A DNA stretch of 64,000 nucleotides from Streptomyces sp. NBC_01381 (GTDB lineage: Bacteria; Actinomycetota; Actinomycetes; Streptomycetales; Streptomycetaceae): assembly GCF_026340305.1 (NCBI RefSeq), contig NZ_JAPEPI010000002.1, forward strand, positions 1,922,001-1,986,000, written 5' to 3'. Under the pieces are notes generated by a model that was not told where the DNA came from, did not search any database, and saw only the letters and a list, made by a program, of their open reading frames with translations. The position numbers were made by a program, and so were the translations under genes. The first letter of the stretch is position 1; every line of letters starts with the position of its first letter. Positions 52,047 through 59,973 of this stretch are shown here, piece by piece.

Positions 52047-53468
52047 TCACCCTGCCTTCGGGGCGAGTCCGCCGAGCGCCGCCCCCAGCCGACGCGCCCC
52101 CTCCGTCAGCTCGGCGTGATCGGCGGTCGCGGCGAACCCGATGCGCAGGTGGGCCGCCGGCGGCTCGGCGGCGAAGTAGCGGACACCGGCGCTCACCGCG
52201 ACGCCGCGCTGCCGGGCGGCGGCGGTGAGGACGGTGTCGTCCACGCCCGGCGGCAGGCGAACCCACAGGTGCAGTCCGCCCGTTGGCAGACCGGCCAGGG
52301 TCGCGCCCGGCAGCTCCTCGGTGAGCGCGGCGGCCAGTACGGCGCCGCGCTCCCGCAGCGCCGTACCGAGCGAGCGGACGTGCCGGTCCCAGGACGGGGA
52401 GCTGAGCACCTCGAGCGCGGCCTCCTGGAGCGGGCGCGTGACGAAGAAGTCGTCGACCAGGCGCACCGCCCGCATCCGCTCCATGACCGGCCCGCGGGCC
52501 ACAAGGGCTCCGATCCGCAGGCTCGGTGCGGCGGGCTTGGTGAGTGAGGTGACGTGCACGACCGTGCCGTCGCGGTCGTCGGCGACCAGCGGTCGCGGCA
52601 CCGCGCCGCCGTGTCCCAGGTGCCGCGCGAAGTCGTCCTCCAGCACGAACGCGCCCGATGCGCGCGCCACATCGAGGATCTGACGGCGCCGTTCGGGCGT
52701 GAGCACCGTGCCGGTCGGGTTCTGGAACGTCGGCTGGCAGTACAGCAGCCGTGCGCCGGTCATCGCGAACGCGTCGGCCAGCATGTCCGGCCGCAGGCCG
52801 TCGGCGTCGAGCGGTACGGGGACGGGCCGCAGCCCCGCGGCGCGGGCGGCGGCAAGAGCCCGCGGATAGGTGGGGGACTCGACCAGGACCGGGCTGCCGG
52901 GCCCGGCGACGGCGCGGAACGCGATCGACAGGGCGCTCTGCCCGCCGGCGGTGATCAGCACGTCGTCCGCCGTCACGCTGCCGCCGACGATCCGGGCGAA
53001 CACGGTGCGCAGCGCCGTCAGACCGCCTGCTGGGGCGCGGTCCCAGGCGTCCGGACGGCGTGCCGCCCGTGCAAGTGCCGCGCTCAGGGCCCGAGTTGGC
53101 TGGAGTGAGCGGTGCACATAGCCGCCGTCCAGTGTGATCGTCCCGGCCGGTGGCGGGCCGAGCGGGTCGGCGATCAGATGCGTGTCGACGGCGCGGTCGG
53201 TGAGGGCGACCGTCTGCCAGTCGGTGTCGGTGGCAGTGGCTTCGCTCTGGAGCCGGGTGCGCTGTGCCGCGTACGTCCCGCTGCCCGGACGGGTCACCAC
53301 CACGCCCTCGGCGGCCAGCGCGGCGATGGCCCGCGCCACGGTCGCCGGGCCGACCCGGTACTCCTTGGTCAGCTCCCGGCTGCTCGGCAGCCGGTCGCCG
53401 GGCGAGAGCCGGGAGACCAGCGCACGGAGCCTGTCGGCCAACTCGACAGAAGTGCTACTGTCATTCAT
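52047..53468 (-). CDS. MocR/GntR regulator with an aminotransferase-like domain
   Basis: A 473-residue MocR-type regulator. Residues 1-75 form a GntR winged helix (PGDRLPSSRELTKEY, GPATVARAIAAL). The remainder is an aminotransferase-like domain with LEDDFARH and the cofactor lysine in SLTKPAAPSLRIG, so it should bind pyridoxal phosphate. Its ATG (53468-53466) shares two bases with the ATG of the divergent aminotransferase gene. Both starts lie in a 14-bp inverted repeat, its probable operator. It is the only regulator inside the NRPS cluster, so it may control the aminotransferase/exporter pair, itself, or the whole cluster. Confidence 0.88.
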   Translation of the reverse strand: MNDSSTSVELADRLRALVSRLSPGDRLPSSRELTKEYRVGPATVARAIAALAAEGVVVTRPGSGTYAAQRTRLQSEATATDTDWQTVALTDRAVDTHLIADPLGPPPAGTITLDGGYVHRSLQPTRALSAALARAARRPDAWDRAPAGGLTALRTVFARIVGGSVTADDVLITAGGQSALSIAFRAVAGPGSPVLVESPTYPRALAAARAAGLRPVPVPLDADGLRPDMLADAFAMTGARLLYCQPTFQNPTGTVLTPERRRQILDVARASGAFVLEDDFARHLGHGGAVPRPLVADDRDGTVVHVTSLTKPAAPSLRIGALVARGPVMERMRAVRLVDDFFVTRPLQEAALEVLSSPSWDRHVRSLGTALRERGAVLAAALTEELPGATLAGLPTGGLHLWVRLPPGVDDTVLTAAARQRGVAVSAGVRYFAAEPPAAHLRIGFAATADHAELTEGARRLGAALGGLAPKAG

Positions 53469-53490
53469 GAGAGACAACAGTAGCGCTTCT
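53448..53490. promoter_or_regulatory. Palindrome over divergent start codons, probable MocR operator
   Basis: AGAAGTGCTACTGT (53448-53461) and ACAGTAGCGCTTCT (53477-53490) are inverted repeats matching at 13 of 14 positions, with a 15-bp centre that contains both start codons. Because neither gene has room for an upstream ribosome site outside the other gene, leaderless messages are likely. A bound regulator would block both genes. Confidence 0.6.
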
Positions 53491-54729
53491 GGTCCTGGTC
53501 GGGAAGCACTTCAGAAGGCACCTCAGGGTCAACTCCCGCTGGATGTAGCCACTTTGCGGGCCGACACCCCGGGCTGCCGCAACGTCATCCACTTCAACAA
53601 CGCGGGCTGTGGGCTCCTCGCAGCCCCGGTCCTCGACGCCATGGTCGGCCATCTGCACCTCGAAGCCCGGACGGGCGGCTACGAGGCGTCGGCCGCCCGC
53701 GCCGCCGAAGTCCGCGAGTTCTACACGGAGCTCGCCGCCCTCATCAACACCACGCCCGACAACATCGCCTTCGCGGGCAGCGCCACCCACGCCTACGCCA
53801 ACGCCCTGTCCTCGATCCCGTTCGAGACCGACGACGTCATCCTCACCACCCGCGACGACTTCGTCTCCAATCAGATCGCCTTCCTGTCCCTGCGCAAGCG
53901 CTTCGGCGTACGCATCGTCCACGCGCCCAACACCCCGGAAGGCGGCGTCGACGTGGCGGCGATGGCCGTGCTGATGCGGACCCACCGCCCCCGCCTGGTG
54001 TCCGCCACCCATGTCCCCACCAACTCGGGCCTCGTATCGCCCGTCGCCGAAATCGGCCGCCACTGCCGGGAGTTGGACCTGCTCTACCTGGTCGACGCCT
54101 GCCAGTCGGTGGGCCAGTACGTCCTCGATGTGGAGGAGATCGGCTGCGACTTCCTCACCGCCACCTGCCGCAAGTTCCTCCGCGGCCCCCGCGGTTCGGG
54201 ATTCCTGTACGTATCCGATCGCGTCCTGCGGGCGGGTCGCGAGCCGCTGTTCATCGACATGCACGGCGCCCGCTGGACCGAGCCGGGCGGCTACAAGCCC
54301 GTGGCGACGGCGGCCCGCTTCGAGGAGTGGGAGTTCCCGTACGCCACGGTGCTCGGCAGCGCCGCCGCGACGCGCTATGCCCGCGAGGTCGGCATCGAGG
54401 CCATCGAGCGGCGAACCCCCGCACTCGCCGCCCGGCTCCGCGACCGGCTCGCACCGATACCGGGGGTGCGCGTGCTCGACCGCGGCCCGCGGCTCGCCGC
54501 GCTCGTCACCTGCGGCGTGGCGGGCTGGCAGCCGGAGCCGTTCAAGGCGGCCTTGGACGCCCGCGGCATCAACTCGGCGATCAGCTACCGGGAGTTCGCC
54601 CAGTTCGACTTCGGGGACAAGGACGTCGACTGGTGCCTGCGCCTGTCGCCGCACTACTACAACACCGAAGAGGAAGTGGACCACGTCGCGGACGCGGTCG
54701 CGGAACTCGCCGCCCAGGGACGGCGATGA
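53467..54729 (+). CDS. Class V aminotransferase family PLP enzyme
   Basis: A 420-residue PLP enzyme of the class V aminotransferase/cysteine desulfurase fold. Lys236 in TCRKFLRGPRG is the Schiff-base lysine and Asp210 in YLVDACQSVGQ contacts the ring nitrogen. Homologues include desulfurases, isopenicillin N epimerase-like proteins and transaminases. The conserved desulfurase cysteine loop is not obvious, so an amino acid transaminase, lyase or epimerase is more likely. The frame stays open to 53134, but ATG 53467 is favoured because it is divergent from the regulator and lies within its operator. The MFS exporter start overlaps the stop by 4 bp. Confidence 0.83.
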   Translation: MRDNSSASGPGREALQKAPQGQLPLDVATLRADTPGCRNVIHFNNAGCGLLAAPVLDAMVGHLHLEARTGGYEASAARAAEVREFYTELAALINTTPDNIAFAGSATHAYANALSSIPFETDDVILTTRDDFVSNQIAFLSLRKRFGVRIVHAPNTPEGGVDVAAMAVLMRTHRPRLVSATHVPTNSGLVSPVAEIGRHCRELDLLYLVDACQSVGQYVLDVEEIGCDFLTATCRKFLRGPRGSGFLYVSDRVLRAGREPLFIDMHGARWTEPGGYKPVATAARFEEWEFPYATVLGSAAATRYAREVGIEAIERRTPALAARLRDRLAPIPGVRVLDRGPRLAALVTCGVAGWQPEPFKAALDARGINSAISYREFAQFDFGDKDVDWCLRLSPHYYNTEEEVDHVADAVAELAAQGRR

Positions 54730-56081
54730 CCTTCCCCAAGCTCTCAACTCCGTTCGAGCAGGGGAGACCCCATCCGGAGACGCGCACGGAGGAACCGCCC
54801 CCGCGGAGCCTGTGGCGCAACGGCGACTTCCTCAGATTCTGGCTCGGCGAGACCCTCTCGCTCCTCGGCACCCAGGTCACGAACCTCGCCCTGCCGCTGA
54901 CCGCGATCATCGCGTTCGACGCCACCGACGAGCAGGTCGGCATTCTGCGGTTCCTGCAACTCGTCCCGTACCTCGGCCTCGCCCTGGTCTTCGGGGTGTG
55001 GGTGGACCGGGCCAGGCGGCGGCGGATCATGCTCGGCGCCAACGCCGTCCGGATGATCCTGCTGGCCCTCGTCCCCGTCCTGTACTGGACGGAGGCGCTC
55101 AGCCTGGCCTCGCTCCTGGTGATCGCCTGTGCCGTCGGCGTCGCATCGGTGCTCTTCGACGTGAGCTGGATGTCGTACGTACCCACGCTCGTACGCGACC
55201 CCAAGCACTATGTCGAGGCCGGTGCCAAGATGGGCATGAGCTCATCGGCGGCCGACGTGGCGGGGCCAGGGCTCGCGGGTGTCCTGGTCGGTGCCCTCAC
55301 CGCGCCCGTGGCGCTGATCGTCGACGCCTTCTCCTATCTGGTGTCCCTGATCTCGCTGCTGCTGATCCGCACACCCGAGCCCCGCCCCCAACCGCCCGCC
55401 GCGCGACGGCACTTGCCCACCGAACTCCGGGACGGCCTGCGCCTGGTCCTGAAGAATCCGGTCCTGCGGTCGCTGGCCCTGATCGGGTTCTGCTGCAACT
55501 TCTCCATGATCACCGTATGGACGATGTTCCTGCTGTACGGAACACGCGACCTGCACCTGGACTCGACGACCCTCGGCTCCATCTTCGCCACCGCCTCCGT
55601 GGGCGGACTGATCGGAGCGGCGGTCTCCCGCAAGGTCATCCGCCGCTTCCGGCTCGGCCTCGTCTACCTCGTCGCCCAGTCGGCCCTCCTCATAGGACCG
55701 ACGCTGATCGTCCTGGCCACAGGACCCCGGCCGGTGATGGTGGTGATGTTCGTCCTCTCCTTCTTCATCACCTATCTCGGACTCGGCGTCGCCGGCGTCA
55801 TCATCGTCAGCCTGCGCCAGGCAAGCACCCCCCAGTCGATGATGGGCCGGATGACGGCGGTCTTCCGCACCCTGCTGTTCGGCGGCGGCGCGCTCGGCGG
55901 CCTGTTCGCGGGCCTGCTGTCCGGCCGGATCGGCGCCCGGGGCGCCTTGACCGTGGCGGCGATCGGCTCGGCCGCCGTACTGATCGCGCTCGTCCTGTCC
56001 CCGGTGAGCCGTCTTCGCGCCCTGCCGTCGGCGCCGGAGGAACCCGCCGTGGCGGCAGCGGACGGGCCAACCGACGGCTGA
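54726..56081 (+). CDS. MFS exporter, probable product efflux
   Basis: A 451-residue integral membrane protein of the major facilitator superfamily, of the MFS_3/enterobactin-exporter type. About 10-12 hydrophobic helices are visible, with the loop between helices 2 and 3 containing GVWVDRARRRRIML. The first 35 residues are hydrophilic and proline-rich. It is translationally coupled to the aminotransferase gene (ATGA, 54726-54729). In an NRPS cluster the likely role is export of the peptide and self-resistance. Confidence 0.88.
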   Translation: MTFPKLSTPFEQGRPHPETRTEEPPPRSLWRNGDFLRFWLGETLSLLGTQVTNLALPLTAIIAFDATDEQVGILRFLQLVPYLGLALVFGVWVDRARRRRIMLGANAVRMILLALVPVLYWTEALSLASLLVIACAVGVASVLFDVSWMSYVPTLVRDPKHYVEAGAKMGMSSSAADVAGPGLAGVLVGALTAPVALIVDAFSYLVSLISLLLIRTPEPRPQPPAARRHLPTELRDGLRLVLKNPVLRSLALIGFCCNFSMITVWTMFLLYGTRDLHLDSTTLGSIFATASVGGLIGAAVSRKVIRRFRLGLVYLVAQSALLIGPTLIVLATGPRPVMVVMFVLSFFITYLGLGVAGVIIVSLRQASTPQSMMGRMTAVFRTLLFGGGALGGLFAGLLSGRIGARGALTVAAIGSAAVLIALVLSPVSRLRALPSAPEEPAVAAADGPTDG

Positions 56082-56414
56082 AGCGCACGGCCTGGCGCGG
56101 TGTCACCCGGGCGTCCGTCACCGACCGTTCGGGTCCGGGGATGCCCGATTCCGCCCGCCCTAGTAGGGTCGGGGGCCGCGTGATGGCTGACGGCCGCGCC
56201 CCGGCCTCCCGGCCCTTGTGAGGGCCCATGCGTACGTGGCCTTCCCGGCCCCACCCGGGAAGGGCTCATGGCATGCGCGCGTACGGGAACGCTCCGTGCG
56301 CGCAGGATCCGGGATGCGGCTCCTGACGTCTCACGGGCAGCACGGCGGACCTCCGGGTCCGCACCCCCCACAGACAAAGAGCCGCGCGTGCGCGGCCGCA
56401 GATCAGGAGCACCA
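56082..56414 (+). other. 333-bp gene-free, highly structured leader region
   Basis: This interval follows the exporter and precedes the small membrane protein. It holds at least four potential hairpins: 56241-56262 (8-bp stem), 56277-56303 (10-bp stem, one mismatch), 56345-56362 (7-bp stem closed by a TCCG tetraloop) and 56381-56396. The first may end the exporter transcript. The others would lie in the leader of the next operon and end 18 bp before its start codon. No known riboswitch is recognised by eye. Confidence 0.45.
56241..56262. terminator. Hairpin after the MFS gene
   Basis: CTTCCCGG (56241-56248) and CCGGGAAG (56255-56262) form a perfect 8-bp stem with a 6-base loop, about 160 bp after the exporter stop. 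It is a plausible terminator for the end of the NRPS cluster, without a T tract. Confidence 0.4.
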
Positions 56415-56795
56415 GTGCAGGGCACCCCCCACATAGCCAGCACACCCCACGACGGGCGATGGTCGTCCGTTCCCCATGCCCGCGGGGAGCAGCGGGAGGC
56501 AGTGACGCCTCTTGTGCCCCCGGTGGAGCGGCGTACCCAGGCCGCCGCCACACCCCAACTCCCCGTCTTCATCGACCAGTCGGGCTGGCGCAAACGGACG
56601 CTGCAAGGCCTGGCACTTGCCGTGGTCTGCGCCTGCCTCGGGTATCTGCTGCTCGTCGGCACGCTGATCAGCGGCCTCTGGCAGCCCGTCGGCACCCAGC
56701 CGCCGAGCACGAACGGACCGGCGGCCTCCGGCCCGGACACCGGTGAGGCGCCGCACGGCAGATCCGCCCCGCCGGCCGGAGGCCTCGGGCAGTGA
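56415..56795 (+). CDS. Small single-pass membrane protein, unknown function
   Basis: A 126-residue protein with one hydrophobic segment (LALAVVCACLGYLLLVGTLISGL) at about 70-92, a charged N-terminus that should stay inside the cell and a Pro/Gly/Ser-rich C-terminal tail outside. I chose GTG 56415 because AGGAG lies 5 bases upstream; the frame stays open to 56268 without such a site. Its stop overlaps the start of the NodB/GT2 gene by 4 bp, so it is probably a partner subunit of that membrane glycosyltransferase. Family not recognised. Confidence 0.7.
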   Translation: MQGTPHIASTPHDGRWSSVPHARGEQREAVTPLVPPVERRTQAAATPQLPVFIDQSGWRKRTLQGLALAVVCACLGYLLLVGTLISGLWQPVGTQPPSTNGPAASGPDTGEAPHGRSAPPAGGLGQ

Positions 56796-58882
56796 TCCGG
56801 CGTTCCGCTGTCCGCCGCCCGCCGCGCGGACACTGGCTCGTCCTCCTCCTTGTCCTCCTGGTGGTCGCCGTCACCCTCCTCTTCGAGGGCTGGACGACCC
56901 ACCAGGTCGACGCGGCGCGTACCAAGCCGCTGTGCACCCGGCCGATCCCGCGCGAGGCCGACGACGGCAAACCGATCCTGCGGTTCGGCCCGAACGGCGT
57001 CACCACCGCGGCCATGCCGCCGCGGACCGTCGCGCTCACCTTCGACGGCGGCCCCGACCCGGTGTGGACGCCGCGCCTCCTCGACCTGCTGCGCAGACAC
57101 CACGCGCGGGCGACCTTCTTCGTGTACGGGAAAGACGCCGCCCGGCACCCGGAGCTGATGCGGCGGATTCTGTACGAGGGCCACGAGATCGGCTCGTACA
57201 CCTACAGCGGCGGCGACCTCGGCCTCGCGTCGCCGCTGCGCGCGCGGCTCGAACTGTCGCTCACCCAGAACGCTCTCGCGGGCGCGGCAGGCGTCAACAC
57301 CACCCTGCTGAGGCTGCCGCACACCACAGCGGCGGACACGCTCTGCGGCCCGCAGTGGCCGGCCGCGAAGCGCGCGGCGGAACAGGGGTATCTGGTGGTC
57401 GCGTCGGACTACAAGGACCGCAAGCCGTGGCGGGGGCTCGTGTCGCAGCACAGCCAGACCGACCTCGGCTACCGCGAGGCCGAGGAACTCCTGCAGAACC
57501 GCGGCGTGAAGTGGTTCACCACCGTCAGCGGCGGCCTCGGCCGTCCCTCCTTCGTCAAGGAGGTCCCGGTCGCCGACGAGATCAAGGGCGACGGCCTGAT
57601 CTGGTCGCAGCGGCTCGGGCACGCCTTCCTCACCGTGATGGTGTGGACGCTGACCCTCACGGGCGTGCTCGGCGTGCTGCGGATGCTCCTGTTCGCGGTG
57701 TTCGCCCGGATTCACGTACGCAGGCTGCACCGGTACCGGCCCGGCGCACCACGCCTTCGCGAGGTGCGCGACCCGGTGACGGTCCTGGTGCCCGCGTACA
57801 ACGAAGAGGCGGGCATCGCATCCACCGTGTACTCGCTGCTCGCCTCCACCCACCCGCACCTGCAGATCATCGTGATCGACGACGGCTCGACCGACGCCAC
57901 CGCCGACATCGCCGAGGAGATCGACGACCCGCGGGTGACGGTGATCCGGCAGCCCAACGGCGGCAAGCCGAGCGCCCTCAACACCGGCCTCGCGCACGCC
58001 CGGCACGACATCGTCGTCATGGTCGACGCGGACACCATCTTCGAACCCGAGGCCCTGGCCCGCCTCGTCCAGCCGCTCGCCCACCCGGCGGTCGGCGCGG
58101 TCAGCGGCAACACCAAGGTCGGCAACAGGCGCCGCCTGATGGGCAAATGGCAGCACCTGGAGTACGTACTGGGATTCAACCTGGACCGGCGGATGTTCGA
58201 GGTCCTGGAGTGCATGCCGACGGTGCCGGGGGCGATCGGCGCCTTCCGCAGGGACGCGCTGATGGGTGTCGGCGGCGTCAGCGACGAGACCCTGGCCGAG
58301 GACACCGACCTCACGATGGCGCTCTGGCGGGCAGGATGGCGCGTCGTGTACGAGGAGTCGGCGGTCGCCTGGACCGAAGTGCCCGGCACCGTACGGCAGT
58401 TGTGGCGCCAGCGCTACCGCTGGTGCTACGGCACCCTCCAGTCGATGTGGAAGCACCGTCACGCGGTGAGGGAGGTCGGCCCGGCAGGACGCTTCGGCCG
58501 TCGGGTGCTGCTCTACGTCACGCTGTTCCAGATCGCCCTTCCGCTGTGTGCGCCGGTCGTCGACATGTTCGCCCTGTTCGGGGCGTTGTTCCGCGACCCG
58601 GTGGAGGCCGCGCTCGTCTGGTTCGGCTTCCTGTCCATCCAGTTGGTCACCGCCGCGTACGCGCTGCGGCTCGACCGCGAACGGCTGCGCGTGCTGTGGG
58701 TGCTTCCGCTCCAGCAGTTCGTCTACCGGCAGTTGATGTACCTGGTGGTCATCCACTCCGTGACCACGGCGCTGCTCGGCACCCGACTGAAGTGGCACAG
58801 CATGAAGCGCGCCGGAACCGCCGATCCGTATCTGCTGGAAGCGCCGCCCGAAGAGGAGCGGCGGAGCCTGCAAGGGAGTTGA
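56792..58882 (+). CDS. NodB-like/GT2 fusion membrane glycosyltransferase
   Basis: A 696-residue membrane protein. After an N-terminal helix (about 14-31) comes a NodB-type polysaccharide deacetylase fold, then a helix, then a processive family-2 glycosyltransferase. The transferase has DDGS near 362, DAD near 411, EDTD near 502 and QRYRW near 540, so it should be active in making a beta-linked polymer. The deacetylase part looks dead: TFDGGPD at 83-89 lacks the second Asp, and at 131-140 HEIGSYTYSG lacks both metal-binding histidines of the usual NHTWSH. Several C-terminal helices would form the secretion channel. GTG 56792 overlaps the previous stop. The polymer is unknown; the LCP gene that follows suggests a cell-wall polysaccharide. 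Confidence 0.87.
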   Translation: MIRRSAVRRPPRGHWLVLLLVLLVVAVTLLFEGWTTHQVDAARTKPLCTRPIPREADDGKPILRFGPNGVTTAAMPPRTVALTFDGGPDPVWTPRLLDLLRRHHARATFFVYGKDAARHPELMRRILYEGHEIGSYTYSGGDLGLASPLRARLELSLTQNALAGAAGVNTTLLRLPHTTAADTLCGPQWPAAKRAAEQGYLVVASDYKDRKPWRGLVSQHSQTDLGYREAEELLQNRGVKWFTTVSGGLGRPSFVKEVPVADEIKGDGLIWSQRLGHAFLTVMVWTLTLTGVLGVLRMLLFAVFARIHVRRLHRYRPGAPRLREVRDPVTVLVPAYNEEAGIASTVYSLLASTHPHLQIIVIDDGSTDATADIAEEIDDPRVTVIRQPNGGKPSALNTGLAHARHDIVVMVDADTIFEPEALARLVQPLAHPAVGAVSGNTKVGNRRRLMGKWQHLEYVLGFNLDRRMFEVLECMPTVPGAIGAFRRDALMGVGGVSDETLAEDTDLTMALWRAGWRVVYEESAVAWTEVPGTVRQLWRQRYRWCYGTLQSMWKHRHAVREVGPAGRFGRRVLLYVTLFQIALPLCAPVVDMFALFGALFRDPVEAALVWFGFLSIQLVTAAYALRLDRERLRVLWVLPLQQFVYRQLMYLVVIHSVTTALLGTRLKWHSMKRAGTADPYLLEAPPEEERRSLQGS

Positions 58883-58884
58883 CC

Positions 58885-59961
58885 ATGACAGACCCGCTTG
58901 CCACACGTGAACGGTTCGCCGACCGCCCCAGCTCCCGCTACGGACCCCGGCGCGCCCACGCCCGGCAGCCGAAGGTGAAGCGCAGAAGGCTGCGCCGGAC
59001 GGTGCTCGTCCTGCTGGCCGTCGTGGTCGTCGCGGCGGGCGGCACGTACGGCTGGGCCGAGACCCGGCTCAACCGTGACGTCGACCTCGGCGCGTACGGC
59101 GACCGCCCGGCGCCCGGCAAGGGCACCAACTACCTCATCGTGGGCTCGGACAGCCGCGACGGGCTCTCCGAGGACGACGTGCAGGACCTGCACGCCGGCG
59201 GGGGAGGAGGGAGGCGCACCGACTCGATGATGCTGCTGCACACCGGGGCCAACGGCACCAGCATGGTCAGCCTGCCGCGCGACTCCTGGGTCACCGTGCC
59301 CGGCCGCCTCGACACGTCGACGGGCAAGACGAAGCGCCCCGAGGGAGACAAACTGAACGCCGCCTTCGCCTACGGCGGCCCTGAACTCCTAGTGCACACC
59401 GTCGAGCAGAACACCGGTCTGCGCATCGACCACTACGCGGAGATCGGCTTCGCCGGTTTCGTGAACATCGTCGACGCCATCGGCGGCGTACGGATGTGCC
59501 TGGACCGGAACATCAAGGACGAGAAATCGGGCGCCGATCTGCGCAAGGGCTGCCACACCCTGAACGGCAAGCAGGCGCTCGCGTTCGTCCGCCAGCGCCA
59601 CCAGGAGAAGGAGGGCGATCTGGGCCGGTCGAAGAACCAGCAGAAGTTCCTGTCGACCCTCGCCCACCAGGCCGCACGCCCCGACACCCTCTTCGACCCG
59701 CTGGAGATGGGCCCGGCCATGCAGGCCGGACTGGACACGCTCATCGTCGACAAGGACATGAGCCTGCGCGATCTCACCAGGATGTTCCGCGCGGCGCAGA
59801 GCGTCACGGGCGGCCACGGCAAGCAGATCAACGTACCCGTGTCCGGCATCGGCGTCCCCACCCCCAAGGGCAACGTACTGAAGTGGGACGCCAAGAGGTC
59901 GGCCCGCCTCTTCGCCGACCTGCGCCACGACCGCCCGGTGACGGAGACGGGCCGCCCTTGA
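58885..59961 (+). CDS. LytR-CpsA-Psr (LCP) family protein
   Basis: A 358-residue membrane-anchored LCP protein. A basic N-terminus (KVKRRRLRR) leads into one helix at about 40-57, and the rest is outside. Conserved LCP residues are seen in IVGSDSRDG, RRTDSMMLLH, SLPRDSWV and the late RQRH motif. LCP enzymes join polyprenyl-linked polymers to peptidoglycan. ATG 58885 has AAGGGAG 6 bases before it and lies 2 bp after the glycosyltransferase stop, so this protein probably attaches that enzyme's polymer to the wall. Confidence 0.92.
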   Translation: MTDPLATRERFADRPSSRYGPRRAHARQPKVKRRRLRRTVLVLLAVVVVAAGGTYGWAETRLNRDVDLGAYGDRPAPGKGTNYLIVGSDSRDGLSEDDVQDLHAGGGGGRRTDSMMLLHTGANGTSMVSLPRDSWVTVPGRLDTSTGKTKRPEGDKLNAAFAYGGPELLVHTVEQNTGLRIDHYAEIGFAGFVNIVDAIGGVRMCLDRNIKDEKSGADLRKGCHTLNGKQALAFVRQRHQEKEGDLGRSKNQQKFLSTLAHQAARPDTLFDPLEMGPAMQAGLDTLIVDKDMSLRDLTRMFRAAQSVTGGHGKQINVPVSGIGVPTPKGNVLKWDAKRSARLFADLRHDRPVTETGRP

Positions 59962-59973
59962 ACCCGGCCCGGC

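Noticed and set aside
53134..53466. Extension of the class V aminotransferase to 53134
   Set aside because: It would overlap over 300 bp of the divergent regulator; the overlapping ATG inside the palindrome is the more economical start.
55772..58906. A 1,044-codon minus-strand frame across the MFS and glycosyltransferase genes
   Set aside because: It is antisense to several certain genes and has a composition without any recognisable motif.
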